The notes under the pieces: generated by a model
Seen by the model: only the letters and a program-made list of their open reading frames with translations
The model's database searches: none
What the model was told of the DNA's origin: nothing
Translations under genes and position numbers: made by a program
Shown here: one piece after another, positions 5,264 through 5,508 of the stretch
Layout of the letters: each line of letters opens with the position of its first letter
Position numbering within the stretch: position 1 is the stretch's first letter
NCBI GenBank assembly: GCA_018818365.1
Contig: JAHISH010000122.1
Span: forward strand, 1 to 5,508
From: Candidatus Omnitrophota bacterium
GTDB taxonomy: Bacteria > Omnitrophota > Gorgyraeia > Gygaellales > Profunditerraquicolaceae
Direction: 5' to 3'
DNA: 5,508 nucleotides

Positions 5264-5508
5264 ATGCCGATAAGAAATATACGGTATCCGCGTTACGGTG
5301 TTGCTCCTCTAATATTTCTTTCCGTTTTTTTTCAAGCCATCGCAGTGTATAGCCAAGAGTTCCCTTCTAATGAGGTCCGCCAGGAAGCAGAGAAAATTAC
5401 CCAAAGAAAGCAGGCGGAGCTCTATAGTGCGGAAGGCATCGAAAAACAAAATAGCAACGATCTGTTGGAAGCGATGACGTTGCATTCCAAGGCCATAGAG
5501 GTCGACCC
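5264..5508 (+). CDS. Secreted TPR-repeat protein, 5' part only
   Basis: The reading frame from ATG 5264 is open to the right edge: 81 complete codons plus two bases (CC) of a proline codon. An in-frame TAA at 5258-5260 rules out a longer N-terminus. Residues 1-30 look like a Sec signal peptide: a basic start with Arg4, Arg7 and Arg10, a hydrophobic core at about 13-28, and a possible signal peptidase I site after A-V-Y-S30. A charged stretch follows, then a clear tetratricopeptide repeat from about Ala51. Taking Ala51 as repeat position 1, Tyr54, Gly58, Ala70, Ala77 and the proline begun at the window edge fall on positions 4, 8, 20, 27 and 32. The segment ends KAIEVDP, the classic end of a TPR. 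The protein is probably periplasmic or outer-membrane associated and serves as a protein-binding scaffold. Its function and total length cannot be judged. It has its own promoter, so it is likely separate from the nitrogen operon. Confidence 0.75.
   Translation, partial: MPIRNIRYPRYGVAPLIFLSVFFQAIAVYSQEFPSNEVRQEAEKITQRKQAELYSAEGIEKQNSNDLLEAMTLHSKAIEVD

Overview
The window is densely coding bacterial DNA of moderate GC content. All genes visible read on the + strand: six complete CDS and the 5' end of a seventh. Short intergenic distances, a canonical sigma70-type promoter and a secreted tetratricopeptide (TPR) protein indicate a bacterium. The gene content, the protein character and what looks like a leaderless promoter recall uncultured lineages such as Omnitrophota in the PVC group. 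That placement is an impression from reading, not a computed assignment.

Layout. (1) Positions 7-678: phoU, a complete phosphate-signalling regulator that probably ends a unit lying to the left. (2) Positions 679-764: the only sizeable gap on the left. It holds a near-consensus promoter (TTGACC-N17-TATAAT) and a 7-bp inverted repeat whose arms flank the -35 box. (3) Positions 765-5207: five genes with gaps of 8, -1, 2 and 3 nt, almost certainly one operon. They are ammonia-dependent NAD synthetase (nadE), an Lrp/AsnC-family regulator, a class I aminotransferase of the AlaT/YugH kind, type I-alpha glutamine synthetase (glnA) and a GAF-ANTAR protein. (4) Positions 5208-5263: a weak terminator-like hairpin whose 3' arm runs into the -35 box of the next promoter. 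(5) Positions 5264-5508: the start of a secreted TPR protein, cut by the window edge, with no Shine-Dalgarno sequence and a predicted transcription start almost on its AUG.

How the genes fit together. The operon reads as a nitrogen and amino-acid assimilation unit. GlnA and NadE both consume ammonia with ATP, and the aminotransferase moves amino groups between amino acids and 2-oxo acids. The Lrp protein probably senses an amino acid and acts at DNA. The GAF-ANTAR protein probably senses a small molecule and acts on nascent RNA as an antiterminator. Having a DNA-level and an RNA-level regulator in one operon with glnA is the most interesting aspect of the window. No convincing ANTAR two-hexaloop RNA target is visible here, so its targets probably lie elsewhere. 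No RNA genes, CRISPR arrays, insertion sequences or other mobile-element signs were seen.
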